Source: Annulohypoxylon bovei var. microspora
Lineage: Eukaryota; Ascomycota; Sordariomycetes; Xylariales; Hypoxylaceae
Reading direction: 5' to 3'
Assembly (NCBI GenBank): GCA_022836615.1
Contig: MU405298.1
Span: 101,183-165,182, forward strand
DNA: 64,000 nucleotides
Shown here: positions 23,758 through 35,672 of the stretch, in pieces
How positions within the stretch are numbered: the first letter of the stretch is position 1
Layout of the letters: each line of letters starts with the position of its first letter
The notes under the pieces: generated by a model
Told to the model about the DNA's origin: nothing
Databases searched by the model: none
The model's input: only the letters and a program-made list of their open reading frames with translations
Program-made: the position numbers and the translations under genes

Positions 23758-26554
23758 ATTGGAACCGCGAGAACGGCGATAAGTCGCCGGCTAGGAATAT
23801 AATCGGACTCGAGCTGTCTTTAGGTCGATGGTCTATTACTAGAACAAAAGCGAATATCGGGGAGGATAGTGTAGGTAGTCAAATTTAGATGCTTGTTTAT
23901 ATAGCTTGTGCGGCGCAAATCTTTGGGGCGTATGAAGGCATATACACACAACCAGCATAAGCGTTTCGTCGTCGCAAGTAGAATTATCGGTGCCCGTCCC
24001 CGTCGCCGTATCACACCCGGTATAGAAGTTAAAAAAAAGCAGAGGCAGTTCCTGATCAACAGAGTAACCGAACTCTGAATTGCGCAAACCTACAAATTCG
24101 AAGTCTAGTGTCAGCGAAGTAATAACGGTGTCTGACTATGGACCCTAGAGATTATTGAGGATCAACCCAACAATAGCTAGCGATCTTGCGAGGACGAGGA
24201 TGAGAGTTACTTGTAATAAAACGGTTGCGTTGCGGAAAAAGTAGGGGCTTGATATGAGACGATTGTTGTGGGAGCAGATGTTAGTAGTACGAGGTGGGCG
24301 CTGAATTGACCTGATTCATGAAACGGCGATAACAAGGGACAGCTAATGTAGGATCCACCAGTCATAAATCGATATGTACGTGAGATTAAAGGAGTTTATT
24401 GAACGTTCTGTGCTGAATTATTGTGGCATTGAAAGATTCGCAACAAGGCAATTCAGACATTGGAGTTTAGAGACAAGGGGTTTGATAAAGAGAAAAGTTA
24501 AGAGTTGAGAAGGACTTTCCCGTCTTGCTCTCACGAGGATCATTCAAGCGTAGCGTTGATCGCCTGGACGACAGCCGTATCGCATCCGATAGCACTTGCT
24601 GTGTATGTGCGTAGTACCTACCTAGCCCCTGGAGGTACGTCAGGTAGACATGCTGTACTAAATTGATAGTGCGTGTTAGTGCGGGACGGCCGGGGAAAGG
24701 ACGTTTTCCAAGATCTAGACCATGTGCTACCACCTGTGCTACCTAACTAAAATATGTGTTTAGGTACATATCTAGGTACCTGAGCTACCCAGGTTACGTA
24801 TTAAATTGGGGCTGAGCTACTCATGTATGTAGCCTAACAGCTTTCACTGTATCCAGAGGGACGGCAAAGCAGCCCTGCAAATGTGGAGCACGTGGTGGAT
24901 CCATTTGTGCTGCTAAGAGAAACTTTATTAAACCCACCACGCAACTTCTTCCAAACAGAATATTGGATAGAGACCAACAGCCGAAGATACAAGTCCGGTT
25001 GGAGAAATCATCGGAGTCCTCACAAGCATGCGGACTCCGGTCTCCTATTGTTTACAAGAAAACAGGCCATTATATCTGGAAATATACGCCACACAAATTG
25101 TTCACTTTTCTACTGGTTTTTCTTGCGCCGTGGACAAAATGCTCAGCTATCATTTTGAAACTCTTACACATGCAGTCTCACATACATATAAAATATCCAA
25201 GTCGACGACGTATGCTGATTCTCGATCTAGGTACCTAACCCAATTAGATCTTGTCCGTCCTCTTGGGGTCCGATCTTCAGCACTCTTAGGCGTTTTCTTC
25301 TTAAAAACCCTGCATATGTACAGCCCTGGAGTCACATCGTTCCCCCGCGCTTATAGAATGTGACTGTGTGATGTCAAACGAAACTGTTAAACGCTAACAA
25401 ACTGGTTAATAGGCCACCGACTTAGAGCCAAGAAGTCGGCGTGCTTCAAGATGGAAACTCCGTTCTTTGTACACTTTCTGGTGACAAAGATAACTCGTCA
25501 CCATGATTTCAAGTAAAAGGACCGGCGACCGATTTTCCTGGCCATTATATTTAGCACCGAGCAGCGATCGTGGCATTGGATCATATCTACGGCAGATCAA
25601 TAGCATCCGGATGACTAGCCTAGCTACTACCCTTCTTTCGTTTGAAACCTTTTTGAGAAGTCTCTCACCTATCATGACCCAAACAAGTTTGATAACTGTC
25701 ACCGGGCCACTTCGAGCCACCAATGAGATCGCTAGAACTTGCAACAGAAAGTCGACAAGCTAGGTATCGTCTACCAATTCGGTCGCAACTCATACCAAGC
25801 TCAGCACTTATTGATCGAGATCCCGTCCTAAGGTTACTATGAGAGCGACCCTGGTCACATGATGCTAGTTATGATATTTCCATCTAGCATCAACTCCTTA
25901 CATATCTGAACGGAATCGACGGGGTTTTAAGAGCTACCGTGTATCCCTTACACCTTTTTATTTTATTTTTTTTCTTTGCGAATACATTATATTTTCATCT
26001 TCTGAACATATGACTATCTATAATTAAGAGAAGTAATTTCAAGTCAAACGTGAAAACAAATAAATACCGATTCACGGTTGCGAGTCTAAATAGATCCATT
26101 GGCTGGTCGCTTTTTCGGGCTACGTAGACCGCCACGGATAGGCGGTAAATAAACATCATACAGGTAAATGCAAGTTACATTTTAACTCGGTAGGCTGGAA
26201 AGATCCGAACACCGCTCATTCAACATATTCATACGAGGACAACTTAGCTTCCGCACATAAGCTTCTCAGGGGGTAACATATTTTCTCATTTCGAATTCAT
26301 TTACTATCTAACGCTTTAACTTAAAAGCTACTTACCTCCTTCATATAGGATATATATTGTCGATTCGTACTTATAAGGGTGATATAGTATAGCAATCATG
26401 AATACTCAGGTGGTAAGACCTGCTAGCTTACCTTTGATTTAGAAGAACCGCCGTCTGGGCAGACTTACCCGACAATGACTAAGAGAACATTCACGTACCT
26501 CTATGCTTACCGCGATCAACTGGCCACGACACCAGACCGGTGGACATTCCCGAT
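23758..26554. other. Intergenic, no supportable gene
   Basis: About 2.8 kb of AT-rich sequence between the NIPA gene promoter and the 3' end of the large zinc-cluster gene. Stray frames of 80-110 codons occur on both strands, but none shows splice-extended coding or a known motif. Confidence 0.55.
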
Positions 26555-29500
26555 TTACTGACCTTGTCCCTCCCAATTGATATAACCCGACCACGGCTGC
26601 TGCTCGCCGCCGCCGTTATTGGGGGGAGACTGAGGCTGATTCGCCAGGGGGCTACCGCCCCCTGCGTTGTTAAAAGGGTCAAATGGAGGCAAGTCCTCAG
26701 GCGGCACACTACCGCCGACGTTCTGGCCCCCGCTGTTAAACGGGTTCCAAGGGGGCGAACCCCCCGGGAGCTGACTCCAGCTGGTGCCCGCCCCGCTGCC
26801 GGAAGGCGCCCAAGGAGACGGGCTGCCAGGCGGCATGATCCCCACCATATCACCCCTAGCCAGCGGCGAGTCCCCCAGCGGAAGTATCCCCGGCGGCGAG
26901 TACGGCATCGCAGGCGGTTGCGACGGACCCCCCGCATCGGGGGAGTTAGGGAACGGCGCGGGCAGTACCAGCGCGTCCTGGTCCTGGATCGTCAAGCCCG
27001 TGTTCCGGAGGATCGGCGCCATGCCGGTGTTGGGCGGCGCGACGACGAGGTCGTGGCAGGCCTTGCACTGCCAGACGACCGGCAGGCCCTCGCCGCCCTG
27101 GATGCCCTGGAAGTTGAGCGAGTCGACGCTGGGCAGCTGGTGGCAGGAGGCGCACACGCTCGCCGTGCCGTACATGCTGCTGGCGTACGCCGTCACGTTC
27201 TCCGCCGCCGCCCGCAGGTTGACCAGGTACTGCAGCCGGTGCGGGCTGCAGATCCAGCGGCCCACGAGCTTCGACGCGCACGCGCACCCGGTGATCGGCA
27301 GCAGCGCGCCCATGAAGCCGCCGCTCGTGCTGAAGGGCGCCGTCCGCCGGTTCACGCGCGGGTCCGCGCCGCGGTGGCCCGGCGGCAGGCCCCACACGCG
27401 CAGGCTGGTGCCCGTCAGCAGCTGCGGCGTCGTGACGCCGAGGTCGTGGCAGCACGACGTGCAGCAGAACGCCCTCAGCTGCCCGGCCAAGTTGACGATG
27501 CTCGGTTCGAAGCGTTCTCGGCCCTCCTGCTCGCACTCGTCGCACAGCGGAAACCCCCCGTGGATGTGGAAGGTGTCTTCGCACGCTGCCGAGGCGTCCC
27601 TGCCACATGGTACGCCGTTCTTTAGCACTAGACATTTCATGCTGTTCCCATGCGTGAGACGTCCGTCGGTGAAGAATCGATTGAACGGGATGGTCGCGAG
27701 AACGGGCGTTGGGTTGGGGTGAGGGGGGATAGGGCGTATGAGCCTTGTCTCATCCGGACGCCTGGAGTGGCCCACGGGAAATGAGCTATTGAAGACGTCA
27801 ACGCGGATCTGTGGATTGGCGACTCCGCCGTGAGTTGGGTTTATAGGACCCGGAGAAGGTGGGCGGTAGTGGGGTTGCAGCGTCACGTTCTGTATTGGCG
27901 GATTGCCCGGGCTGAGGTTATTTATAAAGTCTGGACGGGCCATGACGTCGGCCGGGAGATCAACAAATATCCATGGTTGAAAGGCTTGCAATCGCAAGTG
28001 CCAACGACCGACGAGGAAGTTCCTTACGTCTGCGAATATCTGCGACTGGAATGACAAAACCCCGGACAACAAATCAGCCCTTAAGTGGTTTCTTATGTTA
28101 TCCACTTCGAGAATCTGGTATCCATTTCTGACTGCGTTTATTATGACTGTCCAAAGTAGAACGTAATCGTTCGTTTGCTGGTACTCGAAAGCCGCGGGGC
28201 TGGCAAAATCCACACCAGTGATTAAATCATCGTTCACCTGGACCTGCGGGGGTGGAAATGGTAGTATGGGAGGATCTTGTGGTAATTCGTATCCGAGTAT
28301 AGGAAGTGGACTGTTATTTGGAGTGTCTTGAACAACCGGAGTTGGAGACGGTTCAGAAAACATGCCAGGAGGTAGTGAAGCTGACCTATGAGATGGGTCA
28401 GGTTGTTGAGGAGGTGAAGGTTCAAAAAACATGCCAGGAGGTAGTGAAGCTGACCTATTAGATGGGCCAGGTTGTTGAGGAGGTGAAGCCCCATATATGT
28501 CTCCAAGATGTTCCTCGGCTGGGGGAGGCGATGGATTGACTGCAAGTGGTGAAGCTCCATATATGTCTCCAAGATCTTCTTCGGCTGGGGGAGGCGGTTC
28601 TTGGACTATAGGTGGCTGGGCTGGTTGAACAGGTTCTAGCTGCTGTGGTTGGACTGGGAGCGGTTGTTGTAGTAGCGGTTGTAGACCACTAGCCGGCGGC
28701 TGTGCTCCACCCGGAGTCGCGCGGTATAGGAGATGGTAGTCAGGCGGTATGATCGGCCGCGGTTGATTAGGTGGTGGCAGGGTGTTGACGCCGCCAGCAC
28801 CACACCCAAGCCTTAGGTAATATAGAGGTAGGTCGTCGCCAGGGCAGCCTCGTCTGAAGCAATGAGCCTGATCTCTTCCTGTACACTCTTCGCCGTTCTG
28901 CACACAAGAATCACAAGGTCGTTTTCTATCGCATCTGCGACCTTTATTATAACAAGTATGGCAACAGCCCATCCGGCTCTCCGGTGTGTCCGGTGTAGGA
29001 CCCGGTGGTAAGGCTACTCCGTTGTAGACGCAAAATAAGCCCCACGAGCTACATGTAGTGCAGCCGAGTGGAGACAAGGGAGACGGATCCATATCGCACT
29101 TATGACGACCTCTCATTCGGTTCGTGCATGTAACACATTGGCCCATTGCTCTAGTACGCGGAGTCGGGGCCTTTGCTCTCCCAGCGTTTGGCACTGGGGG
29201 AGGCACCGGGGGAGGCACTGGTGGAGGCACTGGTGGAGGCACCGGGGGCGGCCCTGGAGGTGGCGCTGAGGGCGGCCCTGGGGGCGGCTCTGAGGGCGGT
29301 CCCGGGGGCGGCTCTGGGGGCGGCCCTGAAGTGTTTGATCGCTCTGGAGTACTTGATAGCCCTGAAATAGCATCGTAACCGGCAGTTTTGTAGGAAGTTA
29401 TAGGGTCCAGGAGCCGGCTATCAATCAATTCCCTCTCTAAAACATAACCAGCGTCGCCGCCGGCACTGTCATAGGCACTAGCGTCAGCATCAGCATCAGT

Positions 29501-29881
29501 ATCAGCATCGTCATCGATACCGCCACTAGTACTACCCTTAGTAAAAAAGTTGAGAGGAAGTGGTACTGGTGGATACCCGGCTCCGACACCAGTTGCGTAG
29601 TGAGAAGGAGTAGGGATCGGAGGAGCCGGATTACTGGACAAGCTAGCAAACGTCCCGGTTGCGGTTCTAGTACACGGAGCACCATGGTTCCGGCATTCTG
29701 TACAGTCTAGGCCATTATCGCACAGTGCTCCGAATATGACACATCGGTCACAATCATTAAAGTATGCTCCTTGGTACTGTTGACGCCACTTGTCAAAGCT
29801 GTCCGGGTATGCGCTATAGTACTCCCAGACATGCTGCGGGTCGTATAACCCATAATTGGGGTTAAAAAGGGAGTCGTCCAT
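26555..29881 (-). CDS. Large proline-rich protein with three Zn2Cys6-type clusters
   Basis: A single exon of 1108 codons. Three cysteine clusters fit the fungal binuclear pattern. Cluster 1 (C44, C47, C54, C60, C63, C70) and cluster 3 (C307, C310, C317, C323, C326, C333) are exactly CX2CX6CX5CX2CX6C. Cluster 2 (C249, C252, C262, C274, C277, C284) has longer loops. Cluster 3 has the basic GRRCDRKRPC core usual for DNA binding; cluster 1 is acidic and may not bind DNA. Between 1 and 2 lies a Pro/Gly repeat (about residues 187-231). Between 3 and the central domain are near-exact tandem repeats (GDIYGASP twice, RSASLPPGMF twice). The C-terminal third has further CxxC pairs (LCDECE, CASCH, CKACH), then a Pro/Gly tail. 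Zn2Cys6 regulators normally carry one cluster, so this is unusual. A DNA-binding or zinc-scaffold role is inference. Confidence 0.85.
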   Translation of the reverse strand: MDDSLFNPNYGLYDPQHVWEYYSAYPDSFDKWRQQYQGAYFNDCDRCVIFGALCDNGLDCTECRNHGAPCTRTATGTFASLSSNPAPPIPTPSHYATGVGAGYPPVPLPLNFFTKGSTSGGIDDDADTDADADASAYDSAGGDAGYVLERELIDSRLLDPITSYKTAGYDAISGLSSTPERSNTSGPPPEPPPGPPSEPPPGPPSAPPPGPPPVPPPVPPPVPPPVPPPVPNAGRAKAPTPRTRAMGQCVTCTNRMRGRHKCDMDPSPLSPLGCTTCSSWGLFCVYNGVALPPGPTPDTPESRMGCCHTCYNKGRRCDRKRPCDSCVQNGEECTGRDQAHCFRRGCPGDDLPLYYLRLGCGAGGVNTLPPPNQPRPIIPPDYHLLYRATPGGAQPPASGLQPLLQQPLPVQPQQLEPVQPAQPPIVQEPPPPAEEDLGDIYGASPLAVNPSPPPAEEHLGDIYGASPPQQPGPSNRSASLPPGMFFEPSPPQQPDPSHRSASLPPGMFSEPSPTPVVQDTPNNSPLPILGYELPQDPPILPFPPPQVQVNDDLITGVDFASPAAFEYQQTNDYVLLWTVIINAVRNGYQILEVDNIRNHLRADLLSGVLSFQSQIFADVRNFLVGRWHLRLQAFQPWIFVDLPADVMARPDFINNLSPGNPPIQNVTLQPHYRPPSPGPINPTHGGVANPQIRVDVFNSSFPVGHSRRPDETRLIRPIPPHPNPTPVLATIPFNRFFTDGRLTHGNSMKCLVLKNGVPCGRDASAACEDTFHIHGGFPLCDECEQEGRERFEPSIVNLAGQLRAFCCTSCCHDLGVTTPQLLTGTSLRVWGLPPGHRGADPRVNRRTAPFSTSGGFMGALLPITGCACASKLVGRWICSPHRLQYLVNLRAAAENVTAYASSMYGTASVCASCHQLPSVDSLNFQGIQGGEGLPVVWQCKACHDLVVAPPNTGMAPILRNTGLTIQDQDALVLPAPFPNSPDAGGPSQPPAMPYSPPGILPLGDSPLARGDMVGIMPPGSPSPWAPSGSGAGTSWSQLPGGSPPWNPFNSGGQNVGGSVPPEDLPPFDPFNNAGGGSPLANQPQSPPNNGGGEQQPWSGYINWEGQGQ
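29190..29340 (-). repeat. Coding proline/glycine microsatellite
   Basis: Tandem GGAGGCACTGGT- and GGCGGCCCTGG-type units encode PPPVPPPVP and PPPGPPSEPP repeats inside the zinc-cluster protein. Unit variants differ by synonymous or single changes, as expected of a slippage-prone coding repeat. Confidence 0.8.
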
Positions 29882-31174
29882 GTTGCCTGATTAGGTCAGT
29901 GGATGAAAGAAAAGGGGTTGGCTGTTAACTGAAGTATCTTGTAGGGTTGGTGAAGAATCAATTTGGTTTCTTTTCGAATATCGAAACGCTTTGACGAATG
30001 AGTTTTCGATTGGTGTGGCGGAAAGGAGATATTTATTTTCATGTCGAAATAGTAGAATAATACCATTGTTCAGGAACAGTGAATGATACTATTGACAATG
30101 CCATTGATCTGAGTAACAACCTGGTCTGTTCTTTGTCTGACTCTGGGGCGGAAACCGAGCCTCTACTCGCCTTTAACGCAGCTATAGGACTTATTGTTAC
30201 TGCTGCGCTGATACCTATTTGATCAACCTTGGAAGTTAGCAACGGGTTCAGGCAACTCAGGTAGACATACCCTCTATTAAATCGAAATTATTCATATAAT
30301 ATGCATAACGCTGGGCAACCGAAGCAAATAGTCCTTTAGATATTGTTGCGGCTCTTGCCCAAAAAGTATCAAGGAGCTGTTCGATTGAAAACTACCAACA
30401 TCGACTTGACATACGGATCAATATACTGGTTAGTTTGAGACTCCATCGCCTACTTGGTCGAACTCCCCAGCTGTGTTAACGCCAGGAAGATATACACACT
30501 ATAAGTTTCATCTAGAGGACTGCTCTATTGCGGTGCGGGACGGTTCATATATCACTGTTCTTGACTTGTCATGATCGTAATTTAGGTCGTAATCTTGTAG
30601 AATTCGCGAGCAAACATTGCACAGAGGATCTTCCAAGCCCGGGTTTTATGAACTGAGACGCCTGAACTTGAGATGGGGGAATCTATGACATCAAACCACT
30701 GTAAAAAAAAAGAAGAGGAAAATGAAGAACATTACAAGTAGTGAAATGACCAAGCAGCAGACATCACCATCCCCCCATCATCTGCAATGATCTGGACCCC
30801 GGGCGAGGACCAAGTGAAGTTATTCTGTAATCTTAAACGTCGTGCCACAAATCCGCGTAGACAGTGTTGTCTTCTCTCCAAGTGGTAGCAAATTAGCCAC
30901 TTGATTTGCCCTTTATTCCATTTCAGATGCTGGTGGTTTGCTCGGTCCCGTGACGAGCCGCAAAATCCCGACTCCTATTACCATGCAACAATTTTGCCTC
31001 ACTGGACCCGACATGTACGTTTCGGAACCGCCAATACCGTTCATTGCGCTCATGTCGGACGCGCACACGGACACATCCTCATATGTATTCGTGGCTAAGA
31101 GCCGACATCCTCTCGTATGCATAGCCCCGATCGCCACAAAAACCTATTCGACCCTGTGCCATGTTCATGCCACC
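29882..31174. other. Intergenic between the zinc-cluster gene start and the Ras gene end
   Basis: About 1.3 kb. The frame at 30039-30242 (minus) looks mildly protein-like but has no partner exon with good splice signals, so it is not called. Confidence 0.5.
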
Positions 31175-32072
31175 TCATAGGACCACGCACTTGGAACAGC
31201 AGCCGGCCTCGGATTCGCCCTCGTTCATCTCGAACTTGTTGGTGGGACCGCTCAAACCGTTGTTTCCGCCGCTGTTTGTCGATAGGCCTTGCATGTTACG
31301 GTTGTAATGGCGAATTTCTCTTACAAGGTCGAAGAATGCCTTGTCGACGTTCGTTCGGGTCTTAGCTGACGTCTCGACAAAGGGGCATCCGAATTGCTTT
31401 GCCAACGCCTCACCATCTAAGTTATGTATTAGTCAGACGAAAAACAAAAATAGAAATGCCATGAATAATAAGGCAGAGAAATAAATGGAATAAATAAATA
31501 CCTTGTCGAGGGACCTCTCGCTCACTCTCTAAATCGCACTTGTTACCGACTACGACCATAGGGAAGTAGTCTGTCGGATCCTTGTCTTTGACTCTGAGGA
31601 TCTGTTGTTGAAAGGTGCGGATTTCCTCGAAACTTTGATCGGATGTGATAGAGTAAACTAGGAGAAATCCTTCGCCGGTGCGCATGTACTGTTCCCTCAT
31701 TGCCGAGTACTCCTCCTGACCAGCTGTGTCAAGTACGTCGAGAAGAGCAACTTCATCATCAATGACACATTGCTTGCGGTACGAGTCTATCAGGTAGGAA
31801 GATGTTAGTCCGAGAGATGATCAAGAATTTCAAGTAAAGACAAGGTGGTAGTTGGACAAACCTTCGATAGTAGGATCATACTCGTCGACGAAGTGGCTCT
31901 GTATCAATTGAATAGTCAAGCATGATTTGCCTACACCTCCTCCACCGACTACGACCAACTTGTACTCTCGCAGAAACTATTAACAATATGTGAGTAATGA
32001 GTACCTAATAAGTAATTGAAATAACACGCGAGATGCTGCGCGCAAGATGTCAGTACATACCTTGGAAGCCAT
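31175..32072 (-). CDS. RAS1: Ras small GTPase
   Basis: Four exons: 32061-32072 (ATG GCT TCC AAG), 31862-31976, 31502-31786 and 31175-31416; 217 aa. All introns have canonical GT/AG ends. Motifs: P-loop GGGGVGKS (15-22), effector loop [24 protein letters not shown] and ETSAK. The glycine and glutamine at the usual oncogenic sites are wild type. The C-terminus is a variable Asn/Gly/Ser linker followed by GCCSKCVVL: a CaaX box (CVVL) plus upstream cysteines for palmitoylation, so plasma-membrane anchoring is expected. The final leucine would favour geranylgeranyl over farnesyl by the general CaaX rule. Fungal Ras1/RasA controls cAMP and MAPK signalling, polarity and development. The Ras versus Rap/Rheb distinction is clear from the effector loop. 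Confidence 0.97.
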
Positions 32073-35000
32073 TGTGAATTCACCAATTAGCAGCGATGCC
32101 TTTCGTCTGCTAAAATGGATCGGATTTGTACGAGTAGGTAGGAAAAGGAGTCGGCTAAATTGATTCGAGAGGGTGTGTAATTTTTAGTGAATCGCGACAC
32201 AACTAAGATTATCTTGATGGGAGGACAAAGGGATTTAGCGGTGATAAATTCGGCGCAAGTCTAATTAGGACGATCGAGATGGATGGGTGGGTGGATGAGC
32301 AGATGGATGAATGAATTGGTAATCAGCTGTAGAGAAGTCCAGGTCCAGTCAGAAGTCGTATTGTGATGCTTCTGTCTGGTCGCTGATCTGATCCGATCTG
32401 ATCTGATGTTGACGGTGGTGAGGATGAGGATGAAGATGAGGAGTTCGTTAGAAAGAACTTAAAAACTTGCCGTAGACGAGCAAGAAAAAAAGGGGAAAAT
32501 AGAATAAATGGATTACAAGTGTAGAGATAATTGGAGGGGGAATCTCGATGGTACAAGGGAATAAGAAAAGAGAAAATGTCCCGTCGCGTGCGTGTGATGC
32601 GTGTCTACGACCTGGACACTTGAGATGCAGTGACGGCAAAGAAGGGGAGAGTTGATTCAACTAGAATCAATGGTCACTATTTTTTTCGAGGTAAAGAGGA
32701 CTTTCGGGGCGCTTGGATTGATTTGGTTCAAATGTTGCTAGCCCACAGCAAAGGGGGTGGGTCTCTAAAGGTACGTACCTTTATCTTAGTATGGATGGTG
32801 GGGCAAAGGATTGATTTACATTGGTTGTTAGAGTTCTCATACGATTCTGGCGCTTTGATTAACAGGCACGGGCCAGCTTGATAGCAACCTCTTCCACATG
32901 TGCACTATGTAATTCCAAAAGTGGGTGGCGCTAGGCTAAAAGAGGGTATGACCGCTAGCCACTTAGATACATAAACCTACAAAGATAAACCTGGACGCCC
33001 GCTAAGTTGCTTCCAATTGCTAAGGTAACTACAGCTATCACAATACTTGAACTGCTTTAAGTAATACTTACATATAGGTCTGGGCATGTAGGATTATATA
33101 ATTACATATACCATATACCAGGTATACAACATCCCCAAGTACATGATGTGTGAGGTACATAATGAGGTGTGCATGTGTATGTATGTACATTGTGTGTATG
33201 TACATGTATGGAAGAATTCCACCTTCCACTACCTAAGGCTGGGTACATAACAATGTCGTCAAAAAGGATAGGCAAAGTCTGTGCCGTTCGTTAAGCTGTA
33301 TGTCTTGCGTCAGCTTCACGCATATCTACCTCGCATCATGTATTAATCGATGAATGATGCTAGATGAAGCTGATTTGCCGAGACATAACCAGCTACCTGG
33401 GGTATGTATGTGTGTGTATGTGTGTATAATGTGTATATGTATGTATGTGTGTGTGTAGTAGGTATGTATGTATTTATGTATTTGTGAATGAAGGTACCTG
33501 TTATGTACATCTATAACATAGCGGAAGTGACGAGACTCGCCTCGGCGACCACTTATACGCTTTTATGCGCTTTTATACGCACTTTAAGAGCCTTAAATGT
33601 GATCTATGGGATGCTTCAGCAACCTTAAAATTCGACATCACATCTTATCAGCGCCAACATATCATAATGGCTGTACACCTAAATCCAGCCCACTCCTTTC
33701 ATCCTTCTCGCCATAAACTTTCTAGCTTCCATTTCACCTAATGTTTGATTTCCTACTACTACCCAGTAGCTTCTATCAATCATCAGCCAAATCAGATTCG
33801 TCTTGTCTTAACTATTGAATCTGACCAAACGCTAATCTTTTCTCAACTATTAACGACCTAGTAGATATCATCCGATGTGTATGTGATGGAGGTATTGGCT
33901 CATACAGCTCCCAACCTCTGTTGTTGCAAGGGAGGAAATCGTCATTGTTGAGATCCAAGTCATATATCACCTCCTGTCTATCTGCCACTACATACTACAT
34001 ACCTATTTCCAAGGTCCGTAACGTACAAATACAAAGACGTACGCCACTGCGATTCGCCTAGCAGCCCTGATTGCTTCTTTGAAAGGAACCACACCGTTCT
34101 TTTACATAACTATAAGTATTATGGCAACCTCCAATATCCACCAGCCACCTCCAAACTTCCATCAACCCCACTAGCGATGCTACTCTGAGCGGTGAACCGA
34201 CTCGGAATGTCGACCTCGCTAGCCCATCATGTTCTCATATTCTCATATCCTTCAACGACATGACCAAGACAAGGCCGACCAGCTTCCCCATTGATCAGCC
34301 ATCCTTACAAGCATCGCCTGCATCCCGGGCCACCATCGCCCCGACCTGTCCAACATTATTATCTATTAGGATGATTGGGCGGTGCGTATCCTTATAACCC
34401 CTTCCCATCCTTTTATTCCGCCCAGTCCGCCTCAACTCGCGAGTCCTCGGTTCGCAAATCTCTGTGTGTGCGTGTGTGCAAGAATGCCCTGCGATTCTAC
34501 ATACTTAGTTGACTGAAGCTCCCAAATGTCGTAGTTGATAATTGGTAATTGGTAATCGATAATACTACCAATTTACCATGTCCTTGTCCAATACATAACA
34601 CACAGTACCATAGATACCTATTTGCATAGTGCCAACGGTCGTCGGTAAATACCGACGGGATGGCGTTACCTACTAAACGGACCAGAAACCCTCTTAAATT
34701 TTAATCAACGACAATAATGTGACGCGGGTCTGGATTTTGAAATGAGCTTCATTTCCTTTTCCCAAGAAAAAAAACCGCCTCAAGTTAGTCCCCGCCTCGA
34801 CGTAGATCTAACTATTGTCGTTAGACGCGATACGCGATCGTGACGGGGTTACCTACATACATAACCTTCCGTCGCTTGCTGTCCGTGATGGGTTCTTCTG
34901 ATTCCAAAACTAGAACCATTTTAAGCTTTTCTAGAAGCTCGACGGAATCGTCAAATCTCCGTCCGCTAGCTATCCATGTACATGCTATGTACGTGCTAGC

Positions 35001-35672
35001 ATCTTTTATGCATGTGAATGTCGTCGGCGCGCGAGACTCTAACCGGAATGGTCGTCGACCTCATTAGTCCCAGCAGGGATGTCCGACCCCGTGAATACAG
35101 ATGATACATATTAATTCTTGTCATTGTTAAAAAGATCAACCAGAGCAACCCCAGAGCAATCTAGATGTCGACTAAACTCCAAGGAGAATACTTGAATAGG
35201 TAGCTAGCGGTATCCAAAGACCGCTAAAGTAGAATGGAAGATGTCATCTTCCATTACATAGTGTACGCATGTACGCATGCGGAGCTTAGGCAGGTCTCCT
35301 TTCCCCTGGTAATAAACGCGCGTCACTATCTAGATCGCTCGTTGCTCGTAGAGTTTAGCGCTCTTCTGCTGCCAACTAGACTTACGACAATTGACAGTTG
35401 GTACAGTATCTCTAAGCGACTTCGGATTGACTAATTGACCTCTAAACTGCAAGGGAGCGGAATAGGGGTTCACATATTACTAGCTACAGGTAGTTAAGCC
35501 CTGCGTAGTGGAGGAAGACGGAGCCTTGACGGAGCCGCCGAACTAGCCGCATGATCACCGAAGATCCATTTTAGCACCTTCTCCATTCATAGACAAGGCG
35601 TGGAGATCGCGCCCGAACTGTCGGCGGTCCCTCGTAGATTCACACACCGCATCCGCGAATCTAGGTAGGTAA
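32073..35672. other. Intergenic 3.6 kb; long Ras upstream region and microsatellites
   Basis: The first ~600 bp upstream of Ras has GATCTGATC repeats (near 32390-32405) and pyrimidine-rich stretches on the gene strand, in keeping with a promoter and 5' leader. TG/TATG microsatellites occur at about 33170-33215 and 33405-33490. No gene is supportable. Confidence 0.55.
33405..33490. repeat. TG/TATG microsatellite
   Basis: An impure run of GTGTATGTGTGT and TATGTATG units over about 85 bp; a shorter related run lies at 33170-33215. Confidence 0.8.

Noticed and set aside
26540..27722. Long open frames on the plus strand (up to 361 codons)
   Set aside because: They are shadows of the GC-rich part of the minus-strand zinc-cluster gene; GC-rich coding DNA leaves few stops in other frames.
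30039..30242. 67-codon frame with protein-like composition, minus strand
   Set aside because: Too short, no supporting exon or homologue recognised.
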